Shown: positions 47,839-58,017, counted from the stretch's first letter. The stretch is 64,000 nt of DNA from Veillonella parvula DSM 2008 (GCF_000024945.1 NC_013520.1:513501-577500); one strand, 5' to 3'. Made by a program: numbers and translations. The notes: generated by a model not told the origin, from the sequence alone.

Positions 47839-50800
47839 ATGAATAAGATTTTTAAAGTGGTTTGGAGCAAATCAAAAAACTGTTACGTAGTAGTATCTGA
47901 GTTCGCTAAGAATAATAGTGGTAAAAAGAAAATTGTTGTAGCAGCAATCTTGGCTGTATTAGCAATGACTAATGCTAGCATCTCTATGGCGGCAAATACT
48001 TTGCCTACAAATCTGCATGCAACAGCAGTAGGCTTGGGGGATGGTGCTTCTGTTACTGGTGACAAAGCTGTAGGTTTCGGTCAAAATGCAGCAGCTGCTG
48101 GTGTATATTCTATTGCAATAGGTTCTAATTCTAGTACCAGTGTTAACAGTCCACAAGGAATCGCTATTGGTGGTGGTAATACTGCTAATGAAGGTGCAAG
48201 AGTAATTGGGGAGCAAGCAATTGCCATTGGGGGAAATACAATAGCTCAAGGTAACTCTTCTATTGTTATTGGTGGCGATGATGTAGTTAAAGCCGATAGT
48301 GTAAAAGTTATTTACACTACGAATAATGGTGAGAATAAAACTGGGGATTTGCGTAGTGCTGTTCAAAGCTTAACAGGATTTGATATGAGAAACCCACTAT
48401 ATACAGCGGCAACGGCTGGCGAATCTGGTATCACATTAGGTATGAAAGGTCAGTCTGGAAATGTTGGCATTGCAATTGGTACTGGTGCAAATGCGAAGGA
48501 TCGTTTATCAGGAACTTCTAGTGGTGCTTCTGGTCAAGCCAATAATGATGTAACAAATGCTATTGCTATTGGCACAGGGGCTAGGGCAAATCGTGATAAT
48601 GCTATTGCCATCGGTGGTGGTTCTAACACTGATGTAGGCGGTACAAAACAATCTAGTTATACTTTGCCAAATAACGTTGTTGCTTCCTGGGCTGGTGGTG
48701 ATAAAACATTGCCAGGTGACGTTGTATCTTTTGGCTCTAAAGGGTATGAACGTCAGTTGAAACATGTGGCTCCAGGTGAAGTAAGTGCTACTTCCACAGA
48801 TGCAATTAATGGCTCTCAACTTAGTGCTATTGTAGACCAAATCGCTTATAAATATATATCTATAAAATCTTCTGATATTGCTAATAAAGATAATACTGGT
48901 GCTACGGCGGCTAATTCTATTGCTATTGGCCCAAATGCCGCAACAGACGTATCTGCGAGTCGTTCTGTAGCTGTTGGTGATGGTGCTAGAGGTAAAGTCG
49001 TAGATGGTGTAGCTGTTGGTTCAAAATCTACAGCTGATATTGCTTCAGGCGTAGCGGGCTATAATGTTAATACTAGTCGTACAGATATATATGCTGGTTT
49101 AAGTGGTGCTGCCCTAACGTCTAAATTAGGTGGTGTTGCTATTGGTACGACAAACCAAACACGTCAAATTAACTATGTTGCTGCTGGTACTGCTGATACA
49201 GATGCAGTAAACGTGGCGCAATTAAAGAGTGTTAATCTAGCTTTTACAGGTGATACTGGTACAGGTGATGTGAACCTTGCTAATAGTAAATTGGCTGTAA
49301 ATGGTGATAATACATACATTACAACTACAGCTAATGGTAAGAAAATTACAGTTTCTGGTAAAAAGCAAGACATTACTGTAGCAAATGGTAACGCTACAGC
49401 CTCGGCTGGTATGGCGGATTCTGCTAACGTAGCTAATGTGATTAATCAAGCGATTGATCAAAATAAATACGGTTGGAATCTTTCTGCTAATGGTGAAGCT
49501 ACACCATTAGCGGTTGAAAAAGGTAATACAGTAGATTTTTCTGGTGACGATAATGTTGCGGTTGCTAGAAATGATAAGAAAATCTCTGTAGCTTTGAAAA
49601 AAGATCTTTCTAAATTAAACAGTGCTTCTTTCAATAATGCTGGTGGTAATGAAACCGTTAAAATTGATGGTGACAAAGGTATCAATGCTGGGAATTTGAA
49701 AGTTACGAATGTAGCAGATGGTGTTGCTGATAAAGATGCTGTCAATGTATCTCAATTGAAAAAAGTTGACAATAAAGCAGAAGCTAATAAAACTGCTATT
49801 GATACAAATAAAACTGCAATCACTAAAAATGCAGGCGATATTGTAACAAATAAGTCTGATATTGCAACCAATAAAGACAATATTGCGACGAATAAACAAA
49901 AAATTGCTGACAATAAAACTGCAATTGATAAGAATGCAGGCGATATTGTGACAAACAAAACAGATATTGCTACTAATAAGGACAATATTGCTACAAACAA
50001 AGCTGATATCGCAACCAATAAAGCTAATATCGATAAAAACACGACAGCTATCGGACGTAAAATTTCCTTAGGTGGTAACTCTGGTTCTACCGATGAAAAA
50101 TCCTTGAGTACAGGTGATGTGAAATTCAATGTTAAAGGCGAGAACGGTCTTACTACTGTTGCTAATGGCGACGATGTGACTGTTAAACTTGATGATACGA
50201 CTAAAGGTAAAATTGATAATGCAGCTGATCGAGATTTGAGTAATTTGACATCTGACGGTAAGCAACAGGTTAAGGATTTGGCAGCTTGGAATGTTGTAGC
50301 TAATAATAATACTGCTGAAAAGATTGAAGGTGGCAACACTGTTAAGTTTATCGATGGTGATAACATTTCCATCACTCAAAATGGAAAAGACTTCACCGTT
50401 TCTACTAAGAATGATGTAACTTTTGATACAGTAACTGCTAACCAAACCATTACAGCGCCAAAGGTTAAAGCGACAACTGGGGTTGAAACTCCTCAAGTAA
50501 CAGGTTTGACTAACACTACATGGGTTCCAGGTCAAACACAACCTGTATCTGGTCGTGCTGCCACAGAAGATCAATTGAAACATGTTGATGATCAAGTAGC
50601 AGAGAATAAAGCCAATATTGCTGACAATAAGGATAAAATTGGCAAAAACGCTGATGCTATTGCTGATAACAAGCAAAAAATAGCTGATAATAAAACGGCA
50701 ATTGATAAAAATGCAGTAGATATTGCTACTAACAAAGACAATATTGCTGCGAATAAAGCTGATATCGGAGCCAATACAGATAAAATTGGTAAAAATGCTG

Positions 50801-53800
50801 ATGCTATTGCAGATAATAAACAAAAAATAGCCGACAATAAAACTGCAATTGATAGAAATACAAGTGACATTGCTACAAACAAAGGGGATATTGCTTCTAA
50901 TAAAGCTAATATTGCTCAAAATACTGCGGCTATCGCTCGTAAGATTTCTTTAGGTGGTAACTCTGGTTCTACCGATGAAAAATCTTTGAGCACAGGTGAT
51001 GTGAAGTTCAATGTTAAGGGTGAAAATGGTCTTACTACGGTTGCTAATGGTGACGATGTAACCGTTAAACTTGATGATGCAACTAAAGGTAAGGTCGACA
51101 ATGCAGCTGATCGAGACTTGAGCAATTTGACTCCTGATGGTAAGCAACAAGTTAAGGATTTATCCGCATGGAACGTAGTAGCTAATGGTAATACTGCCGA
51201 AAAAGTTGAAGGTGGCAATACAGTTAAGTTTATCGATGGTGATAACATTTCTATTACTCAAAATGGTAAGGACTTCACCATTTCTACTAAGAAAGATGTA
51301 ACCTTTGATACGGTAACAGCTACTCAAACGATTACAGCGCCAAAGGTTAAAGCGACAACTGGGGTTGAAACTCCTCAAGTAACAGGTTTGACCAACACTG
51401 CATGGACTCCGGGACAAACACAACCTGTATCTGGTCGTGCAGCTACAGAAGACCAATTGAAACACGTTGATGATCAAGTAGCAGAAAACAAAGCCAATAT
51501 CGCTGATAATACAGCTAAGATTGGCAAAAATACTGATACCATTGCGGATAACAAGCAAAAAATAGCTGATAATAAAGCTACAATTAATAAAAATACTGGC
51601 GACATTGCTACTAATAAAGATAATATTGCAGATAATAAGCAAAAAATAGCTGATAATAAAGCTGCAATTGATAAGAATGCAGGTGATATTGTTACTAATA
51701 AGGACAATATTGCTGCGAATAAACAAAATATTGCTGATAACAAAGCTGCTATCACTAAAAATGCTAGTGATATTGCAACTAATAAGGATAACATCGACAA
51801 AAACACAACAGCCATCGGTCGTAAGATTTCTTTAGGTGGTAACTCTGGTTCTACTAATGAAAAATCCTTGAGTACAGGTGATGTAAAATTCAATGTGAAA
51901 GGTGAAAATGGTCTTACTACGGTTGCAAATGGCGACGATGTGACTGTTAAACTCGATGATGTAACTAAAGGTAAAATCGAGAATGCAGCGGACCAAGACT
52001 TGAGCAATTTGACCCCTGATGGTAAGCAACAAGTTAAGGATTTAGCAGCTTGGAATGTAGTCGCTAATAATGAAACGGCTGAAAAGGTTGAAGGTGGTAA
52101 CACTGTTAAGTTCATCGATGGCGATAACATTTCCATTACTCAAAATGGTAAAGACTTTACAATCGCAACTAAGAAAGATGCTACTTTTGATACGGTAACG
52201 GCTACTCAAACCATTACAGCGCCAAAAGTGAAAGCGACAACTGGGGTTGAAACACCTCAAGTAACAGGTTTGACTAATACTGCTTGGGTTCCGGGTCAGA
52301 CACAACCTGTATCTGGTCGTGCAGCGACAGAAGACCAATTGAAACATGTTGATGATCAAGTAGCAGAAAACAAAGCCAATATTGCTGATAATACAGATAA
52401 GATTGGCAAAAATGCTGATGCCATTGCAGATAATAAGCAAAAAATAGCTGACAATAAAGCTGCAATTGGTAAAAATGCAGTAGATATTGCTACTAACAAA
52501 GATAATATCGCAACTAATAAAGCCGATATAGCAACTAATAAAAATAATATTGCGACGAATAAACAAAATATTGCAGATAACAAAGCGGCCATCACTAAAA
52601 ATGCTGGCGATATCGCAGCCAATAAAGCTAATATTGATAAAAATACAGAAGCTATCGGTCGTAAGATTTCCTTAGGTGGTAATACTGGTTCAACCGATGA
52701 GAAATCCTTAAGTACAGGCGATGTGAAATTCAATATTAAAGGGCAAAATGGTATTGTTACTGAAGCTAATGGAGAAGATGTAACTGTCAAATTAGATGAT
52801 GCTACGGCTAATAAAATCAACAATGCAGCAAATACGGATTTGAGCAACTTAACAGATGCTGGTAAACAACAAGTTAAAGATTTATCCGCATGGAACGTAG
52901 TAGCTAATGGTAATACTGCCGAAAAAGTTGAAGGTGGCAATACAGTTAAGTTTATCGATGGTGATAACATTTCCATTACTCAAAATGGTAAAGACTTCAC
53001 AATTGCTACTAAACAAGACGTAACCTTCAATACTGTAAAAGCAAATCAAACAATTACAGCACCAAAAGTGAAAGCTACAGAAGGTGTAGAAACACCTCAA
53101 GTAACGGGTTTGACTAACACTGCATGGACTCCTGGTCAAACACAGCCTGTCTCTGGACGTGCCGCCACAGAAGATCAATTGAAACATGTTGATGATCAAG
53201 TAGCAGAAAACAAAGCCAACATTGCTGATAATACAGATAAGATTGGTAAAAATGCTGATGCCATTGCGGATAACAAGCAAAAAATAGCTAATAATAAAGC
53301 TGCAATTGATAGAAATGCTGCTGATATTGCAACTAATAAGGATAACATCGCAACCAATAAAGCTAATATCGACAAAAACACGACAGCTATTGCCCGTAAG
53401 ATTTCTTTAGGTGGTAACTCTGGTTCTACCGATGAAAAATCGTTGAGCACAGGTGATGTGAAATTCAATGTTAAAGGAGAAAATGGTCTTACTACTGTTG
53501 CTAATGGAGACGATGTCACTGTTAAACTCGATGATGCGACTAAAGGCAAAATCGATAATGCAGCAAATCAAGACTTGAGCAACTTAACAGAGACTGGTAA
53601 ACAACAAGTTAAAGATATATCTGCATGGAATGTAACAGCTGCTGGTGGTACCGTTGAAAAAGTACAAGGTGGCGATACCATAAAATTCCAAGCAGGTGAT
53701 AATCTTGTAGTTAATCAAGATAAAACTACTTTTACATATGGCTTGGCTAAAGACTTGAAAGGTCTAAACAGTGTTACCGTAGGTGATGAAAACGGTGTAT

Positions 53801-54546
53801 CCACTAAGATTACTCCTGCAGGTACAACTGTGAAAGATGCAGCTGGCAACTCTACTGTAATTAAGGGTGGTGGTATGACTATTACTCCGACAGATGCAAC
53901 AGCTAGCCCTGTATCCCTTACTGTAGACGGCTTAAATAATGGTGGTAAGCAGATTCGTGGTGTAGCTCCTGGCACAGCTGATACTGATGCAGTAAATGTT
54001 AGCCAATTGAAAGCATCTAATGCCGGTTTACAAGAAGCTGTTAATCGTGTAGGTACTGAAACACAACGTGTTGGTGCTCATGCGGCAGCTATGGCAGCGT
54101 TGAAACCAATTCAATACGATCCATTGGAACCAACACAAATTATGGCTGGCATTGGTAACTACCGTGGTGAAACTGCGGGTGCTATCGGTATTGCTCACTA
54201 CCGAACTGAAGATACTATGTTCAACGTAGGCGTTTCACTTGGTACTAGTCATAACATGGTAAATGCAGGTGTAACGCATAAATTTGGTGGTAGTCGTGAA
54301 AGAAAAGACGCTATTCCAGAACGTTATAAAGCAGGTCCAATTAGCTCTGTCTATGTAATGCAAGATGAAGTATCTAGTCTCAAAAAAGAAAATAGTAATC
54401 AAAAAACTGTTATTGCTAATCAAGCAGCACGTCTAAATACATTGGAAGCTGAAAATGAACGTCAACGTCAAGAATTGGCTGAGACTAAACAAGGCTTAGA
54501 TGACTTGCGTGCAGTAGTAAATCAATTATTAGCCGCTAAAGGTTAA
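47839..54546 (+). CDS. Giant YadA-like trimeric autotransporter adhesin 2
   Basis: The 2235-residue protein is related to adhesin 1. It opens with nearly the same extended signal peptide (MNKIFKVVWSKSKNCYVVVSE) and signal core cut near residue 52. A YadA-like head (AIGSNS, GIAIGGGN, AIAIGGNT) spans about 60-260, with neck motifs ATSTDAINGSQL (about 318) and GTADTDAVNVAQLK (about 455). The stalk holds five copies of a KISLGGNSGST-containing unit joined by long heptad runs rich in NK.NIA and NKQKIAD. The four-strand anchor lies near 2072-2151. About 84 residues follow the anchor, ending in a coiled coil. It is expected to form trimeric surface fibres for adhesion and aggregation. AGGAGAA precedes the ATG. 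Confidence 0.94.
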   Translation: MNKIFKVVWSKSKNCYVVVSEFAKNNSGKKKIVVAAILAVLAMTNASISMAANTLPTNLHATAVGLGDGASVTGDKAVGFGQNAAAAGVYSIAIGSNSSTSVNSPQGIAIGGGNTANEGARVIGEQAIAIGGNTIAQGNSSIVIGGDDVVKADSVKVIYTTNNGENKTGDLRSAVQSLTGFDMRNPLYTAATAGESGITLGMKGQSGNVGIAIGTGANAKDRLSGTSSGASGQANNDVTNAIAIGTGARANRDNAIAIGGGSNTDVGGTKQSSYTLPNNVVASWAGGDKTLPGDVVSFGSKGYERQLKHVAPGEVSATSTDAINGSQLSAIVDQIAYKYISIKSSDIANKDNTGATAANSIAIGPNAATDVSASRSVAVGDGARGKVVDGVAVGSKSTADIASGVAGYNVNTSRTDIYAGLSGAALTSKLGGVAIGTTNQTRQINYVAAGTADTDAVNVAQLKSVNLAFTGDTGTGDVNLANSKLAVNGDNTYITTTANGKKITVSGKKQDITVANGNATASAGMADSANVANVINQAIDQNKYGWNLSANGEATPLAVEKGNTVDFSGDDNVAVARNDKKISVALKKDLSKLNSASFNNAGGNETVKIDGDKGINAGNLKVTNVADGVADKDAVNVSQLKKVDNKAEANKTAIDTNKTAITKNAGDIVTNKSDIATNKDNIATNKQKIADNKTAIDKNAGDIVTNKTDIATNKDNIATNKADIATNKANIDKNTTAIGRKISLGGNSGSTDEKSLSTGDVKFNVKGENGLTTVANGDDVTVKLDDTTKGKIDNAADRDLSNLTSDGKQQVKDLAAWNVVANNNTAEKIEGGNTVKFIDGDNISITQNGKDFTVSTKNDVTFDTVTANQTITAPKVKATTGVETPQVTGLTNTTWVPGQTQPVSGRAATEDQLKHVDDQVAENKANIADNKDKIGKNADAIADNKQKIADNKTAIDKNAVDIATNKDNIAANKADIGANTDKIGKNADAIADNKQKIADNKTAIDRNTSDIATNKGDIASNKANIAQNTAAIARKISLGGNSGSTDEKSLSTGDVKFNVKGENGLTTVANGDDVTVKLDDATKGKVDNAADRDLSNLTPDGKQQVKDLSAWNVVANGNTAEKVEGGNTVKFIDGDNISITQNGKDFTISTKKDVTFDTVTATQTITAPKVKATTGVETPQVTGLTNTAWTPGQTQPVSGRAATEDQLKHVDDQVAENKANIADNTAKIGKNTDTIADNKQKIADNKATINKNTGDIATNKDNIADNKQKIADNKAAIDKNAGDIVTNKDNIAANKQNIADNKAAITKNASDIATNKDNIDKNTTAIGRKISLGGNSGSTNEKSLSTGDVKFNVKGENGLTTVANGDDVTVKLDDVTKGKIENAADQDLSNLTPDGKQQVKDLAAWNVVANNETAEKVEGGNTVKFIDGDNISITQNGKDFTIATKKDATFDTVTATQTITAPKVKATTGVETPQVTGLTNTAWVPGQTQPVSGRAATEDQLKHVDDQVAENKANIADNTDKIGKNADAIADNKQKIADNKAAIGKNAVDIATNKDNIATNKADIATNKNNIATNKQNIADNKAAITKNAGDIAANKANIDKNTEAIGRKISLGGNTGSTDEKSLSTGDVKFNIKGQNGIVTEANGEDVTVKLDDATANKINNAANTDLSNLTDAGKQQVKDLSAWNVVANGNTAEKVEGGNTVKFIDGDNISITQNGKDFTIATKQDVTFNTVKANQTITAPKVKATEGVETPQVTGLTNTAWTPGQTQPVSGRAATEDQLKHVDDQVAENKANIADNTDKIGKNADAIADNKQKIANNKAAIDRNAADIATNKDNIATNKANIDKNTTAIARKISLGGNSGSTDEKSLSTGDVKFNVKGENGLTTVANGDDVTVKLDDATKGKIDNAANQDLSNLTETGKQQVKDISAWNVTAAGGTVEKVQGGDTIKFQAGDNLVVNQDKTTFTYGLAKDLKGLNSVTVGDENGVSTKITPAGTTVKDAAGNSTVIKGGGMTITPTDATASPVSLTVDGLNNGGKQIRGVAPGTADTDAVNVSQLKASNAGLQEAVNRVGTETQRVGAHAAAMAALKPIQYDPLEPTQIMAGIGNYRGETAGAIGIAHYRTEDTMFNVGVSLGTSHNMVNAGVTHKFGGSRERKDAIPERYKAGPISSVYVMQDEVSSLKKENSNQKTVIANQAARLNTLEAENERQRQELAETKQGLDDLRAVVNQLLAAKG
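50056..53600 (+). repeat. Five-copy stalk repeat in adhesin 2
   Basis: Copies of the CGTAA(A/G)ATTTC-containing unit start at 50056, 50938, 51820, 52660 and 53395, with spacings of 882, 882, 840 and 735 bases. The length changes come from whole 7-residue steps in the coiled-coil linkers (42 = 6x7 bases; 105 = 5x21 bases), so the copies vary in heptad number. Confidence 0.9.
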
Positions 54547-54600
54547 GAGTTGAGAGCTAGTTTTGATAATAGTTTAAGATAATTATTTTCCTGTAGACCT

Positions 54601-54668
54601 AAAGAACCTCTTATACACTGTTATACCTGATAGGGTACATACATTTTGTATAAGAGGTTCTTTTGCTA
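54601..54668 (+). terminator. Terminator after adhesin 2
   Basis: Sixteen-base perfect arms AAAGAACCTCTTATAC and GTATAAGAGGTTCTTT with a 31-base loop, then T, about 55 bases after the stop. Confidence 0.85.
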
Positions 54669-54801
54669 TTTTGATATATATTCTTATTTAAAATGCATAA
54701 CATATGAATGACTTCTCATATGTTATGTGATATAATACAGTGGAAGTAAGAGGCGAAGTGATGCCTCTACTATGTATGATCTTACATGAATAGGAGATAG
54801 G

Positions 54802-56211
54802 ATGTTAGACCGTATACAACGATGGCTTTCAATAGATACCATGTTACCTGTTGCAGAACGATTAGGACCTGTAGGCACGACAAAGCAGCTATATGGTAAT
54901 TATTTAAAAATAGCTTGGCCAGCTACATTACAAGGCTTGATGTTACAATTTATGACGGCCATCGATTTGGCGATGGTTGGTGCCTTAGGTGCATCAGCTC
55001 TTGCTTCGGTAGGTATTATGGGACAACCTGAGATGGTAATGCTCATCTTCTGTCGTGCCGTATCCATTGCTGTGACGGCAATCATAGCTCGTCGTCATGG
55101 TGAAGGTGATGTGGATGGTATGAATGCCGTACTCAAGCAGTCTATTTTATTGAATTTTTTGATTTATGTACCGTTATTATTGATATGTTTCTTAAATTTA
55201 GAGCATATTCTACGTTTTACAGGTGCTGAAGATGGCTATATTGAAACAGCTGTTTGGTATGGTCGTTTCATAGTTATTAGTTTAATCTTTCAGTCTTTTA
55301 GTCAAATCGTAGGGGCTGCACTCATTGGATATGGTAATACTAAAGTTATTTTTAAATCTAATGTAGTAGGGAATATTTTGAATACAATAATGAACTTCTT
55401 CTTGATTTATGGTATTGGTTTCTTCCCTGAACTTGGTGTTATGGGGGCAGGGGTTTCCACCATGATCAGTAGTGCGATTATTGCATTATTGTTGTTGCGT
55501 ACGATTTCAGAACATACTGCTACTGGATTAACATTGCGTCATTCGTCGAAATGGACTTTTGAAAGACCCGTATTACATACAATATTTCATGTAGGTGGTA
55601 GTTCTTTAGGAGAACAGTTCTTTGAGCGATTCGGTATGTATACATACACTATGATTGTTGCTTCCTTAGGTGCGGTACCTTTAGCAGCACATTACGTATG
55701 TATGAATTTAATGGATATATTTTATTATTTTGCTATGGGCCTTGGATTTGCAGGTGCATCACATACGGGGCAAAGCCTTGGACACAAACGACCGGATATT
55801 GCATGTACTTATGGTAAAATTGGGGCTCGAATTGGTTTAGTCGTGGGCCTTGTAAGTGCATTAATCTTTATTGGTCCTGGTGATTTTTTAGTACAGTTAT
55901 ATACTCGTGAAAGTGATGTTGTTACACTTTCAGCCACTTTGATGGGTATTATGGCTATCGCTGCATTCCCTCAAGCATTGCAGCAAGTGTATTCTGGTGT
56001 GTTGAAAGGGGCAGGAGATACATATTACATCATGAAATATTCTCTTGTAAGCGTAGCAATCATTCGACCTATTATTACGTATCTATTGTGCATTACATTA
56101 GGTTTAGGACTTTTTGGGGCATGGTTATCTTTGTGCTTTGATCAGTCTCTAAGATTATGTTGTTCTTATTTGAGATTTATTCGAGGAGCATGGCAACATA
56201 AGGTTGTTTAA
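54802..56211 (+). CDS. MATE family efflux transporter
   Basis: The 469-residue inner-membrane protein has about twelve hydrophobic segments in two similar halves. Typical MATE segments are IAWPATLQGLM near the start (about 33), LGASALASVGIMGQP (about 72-86), QIVGAALIGYGNT (about 170), GVMGAGVSTMISS and the second-half FAGASHTGQSLG and QQVYSGVLKGAGDT. The family exports cationic drugs or metabolites by H+ or Na+ antiport. The substrate cannot be predicted. AGGAGAT precedes the ATG. It is probably monocistronic. No clear terminator follows. Confidence 0.93.
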   Translation: MLDRIQRWLSIDTMLPVAERLGPVGTTKQLYGNYLKIAWPATLQGLMLQFMTAIDLAMVGALGASALASVGIMGQPEMVMLIFCRAVSIAVTAIIARRHGEGDVDGMNAVLKQSILLNFLIYVPLLLICFLNLEHILRFTGAEDGYIETAVWYGRFIVISLIFQSFSQIVGAALIGYGNTKVIFKSNVVGNILNTIMNFFLIYGIGFFPELGVMGAGVSTMISSAIIALLLLRTISEHTATGLTLRHSSKWTFERPVLHTIFHVGGSSLGEQFFERFGMYTYTMIVASLGAVPLAAHYVCMNLMDIFYYFAMGLGFAGASHTGQSLGHKRPDIACTYGKIGARIGLVVGLVSALIFIGPGDFLVQLYTRESDVVTLSATLMGIMAIAAFPQALQQVYSGVLKGAGDTYYIMKYSLVSVAIIRPIITYLLCITLGLGLFGAWLSLCFDQSLRLCCSYLRFIRGAWQHKVV

Positions 56212-56401
56212 TGAGATATAAATATAGTTTTAATTTAACTTTCGCTTTATATTAAAAATAGGCTTCATGTAAATGTTAAAATTTAAAATACTAATACTCG
56301 ATATAATTTTAAACGGTAGATAATAATTATATATTTTGTTGATTATTCTTTTTTACATTGAAATTTTTAGAAAAATTCATGAAAAAATAGTGAATAAACT
56401 C

Positions 56402-56430
56402 TTGTCTATTAAAAATTTTTGATGTACAAT
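56402..56430 (+). promoter_or_regulatory. Promoter of the candidate small RNA
   Basis: TTGTCT (56402-56407), 17 bases, then TACAAT (56425-56430). No reading frame follows within 400 bases. Confidence 0.65.
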
Positions 56431-56436
56431 ACTTAA

Positions 56437-56562
56437 TGTGAAAAAAATGACACATTGGGGAATGTGTTATCTGACCAGAAACTTCTGATTTCACGTATAT
56501 ATGTAAGGGATATACATATGAAATGATAAAAGCCTCCTTAGTGTATAAGGGGGCTTTTATTT
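56437..56562 (+). ncRNA. Candidate small RNA of about 125 nt
   Basis: A promoter at 56402-56430 is followed by a perfect hairpin ACACATT-GGGG-AATGTGT (56450-56467), an imperfect AT-rich stem around GTATATATG / ATATACATATG (about 56492-56523), and a strong terminator (AAAAGCCTCCTTA / TAAGGGGGCTTTT, 56528-56558) ending in T. No gene starts soon after it, so it is not an obvious attenuator. I do not recognise it as 6S, SRP, tmRNA or a known riboswitch. The rest of 56212-56794 holds nothing that I can name. Confidence 0.55.
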
Positions 56563-56794
56563 GTTCAATTATAGTTAGATCTATCAGTGTATATAATAAT
56601 GATTTTGATGAACTTACAGAACCAGTGATCTTATTATTGTTAGAGAATCTTAAAAAAGATAAATAGTATTATAATTACGGGACTGTAATATGTGCAGAAA
56701 ATCGCAGTGATTAGGTAATTAAGAGGATTTAAATATTTATATTTATAACATTAATAGATATAACTAAAAATTCATCTGATATTCATGAAGGATA

Positions 56795-56823
56795 TTGAAT
56801 TATATTGAAAAATTGTGTAAAAT
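56795..56823 (+). promoter_or_regulatory. Promoter of ompA
   Basis: TTGAAT (56795-56800), 17 bases, then TAAAAT (56818-56823), about 53 bases before the transcript's ATG at 56883. Confidence 0.65.
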
Positions 56824-56882
56824 ATAAGCATATTATTACCAAAGCCTAAGTATTATAAGGGCTGTTTTTGGAGGGAATTATA

Positions 56883-57920
56883 ATGAATAAAAAATTATTA
56901 GCTTTATTGGCAGTTGCTGCTGTAGGCGTGTCCGTAGCAGGTGCAACTCCTCAAACTCAATTCAATAAAGGTGAGTTTCAAGTTGATCTTGGCGCGTCTG
57001 ATTCTAAAGCAAAAACTAAAGCTTGGACTTCTGATGCAAAATGGAACTTTGATGGTGGTGTAACATACGCTTTCACAGATAAAACCGCGTTACAATACCA
57101 ATACCATGGTTTGAATGATAAAATGTTCGGCACTAGCTATAGTGACAGAATGCAAGAAGTTAACTTGGTTCAATCTTTGAATAAAAATTTCGCAGTATAT
57201 GGCGGTTATGCTCATATTTCTGGTGATACATTCCCTAAAGCAAATAATATTGCTCAATTGGGTGTAATTGGTAAAGCTAATCTTGGCTCCAAAGTAGACG
57301 TTTATGGTAAAGCGGGTGTAGGGACTAAGAGAACTACCACTTGGGAAGCAGGTTTAGGTTATAAAGTTAACCAAGACTGGGATATTAATGCAGGGTATCG
57401 TTATATCAATACTAAACGTGATGATAAGTCTAATATTTCCTTCCAAGGTCCTGTAGTAGGATTATCTTACCGTTTCGGTGGTCACAAATCCGTAGCTCCT
57501 GTATACACTCCAGCACCAGCTCCTGTATACACTCCGGCTCCAGCTCCTACTGTAGAAGCGCCTGCATATAAAACTCCTAAATTGGACTACTATGTACAAT
57601 CTATCTACTTTGACTCTGATCAAGATGTTGCTCGTGCAGACCAATATCCAAACTTAACGGCTGCTGTAAATGCTGCTAACCAATATTCTCAAGACCAAGT
57701 TAAATTGATGGGTAACGCTGATACTGATGCAAACCCTCAATACAACATTGCTTTGTCTGAACGCCGCGTACAACATGTGGCTCAATATTTAGTTAACCAC
57801 GGTGTATCTGCCGATCGTCTTATCGGTATTGCTAATGGTGATGTTAAACCAGTTGCAACTAACTCTACAGCAGCAGGTAAAGCTGAAAACCGTCGTGTAG
57901 ACGTTTATATTCATCGCTAA
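56883..57920 (+). CDS. ompA: OmpA-family outer membrane protein
   Basis: The 345-residue protein has a signal peptide (MNKKLLALLAVAAVGVSVAGA) and an N-terminal eight-strand-type beta barrel of about 180 residues with alternating aromatic strands ending YRFGG. A Pro-Ala hinge containing the repeat PVYTPAPA follows, and a C-terminal OmpA/MotB peptidoglycan-binding domain (about 225-345) with IYFDSDQ, LMGNADTD, ALSERRVQHV and KAENRRVDVYI. It would tether the outer membrane to peptidoglycan. No SLH domain is present. GGAGGG precedes the ATG at 56883. A TTG 15 bases earlier lies in that site. Confidence 0.94.
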   Translation: MNKKLLALLAVAAVGVSVAGATPQTQFNKGEFQVDLGASDSKAKTKAWTSDAKWNFDGGVTYAFTDKTALQYQYHGLNDKMFGTSYSDRMQEVNLVQSLNKNFAVYGGYAHISGDTFPKANNIAQLGVIGKANLGSKVDVYGKAGVGTKRTTTWEAGLGYKVNQDWDINAGYRYINTKRDDKSNISFQGPVVGLSYRFGGHKSVAPVYTPAPAPVYTPAPAPTVEAPAYKTPKLDYYVQSIYFDSDQDVARADQYPNLTAAVNAANQYSQDQVKLMGNADTDANPQYNIALSERRVQHVAQYLVNHGVSADRLIGIANGDVKPVATNSTAAGKAENRRVDVYIHR

Positions 57921-57951
57921 TTTCTAGACTTATCTAGATTAGCCCTACAAT

Positions 57952-58017
57952 AAGTCCACCTTCAATCATGCTCTCTTGTTCATCGGGAATTCGAGCATGC
58001 GACAAGGTGGACTTTTG
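57952..58017 (+). terminator. Terminator of ompA
   Basis: Outer arms AAGTCCACCTT and AAGGTGGACTT and inner arms CATGCTC and GAGCATG are followed by TT. Confidence 0.8.

Noticed and set aside
50590..50900. Short regularly spaced repeats resembling a CRISPR array
   Set aside because: The repeats are in-frame heptads of a coiled coil within a coding region, without unique spacers or cas genes.
50068..50919. Long reverse-strand frames inside both adhesin genes (for example 283 codons here, 221 codons at 31858-32523)
   Set aside because: They come from the repetitive composition of the forward genes, recur with each repeat, and have no ribosome binding sites or recognisable products.
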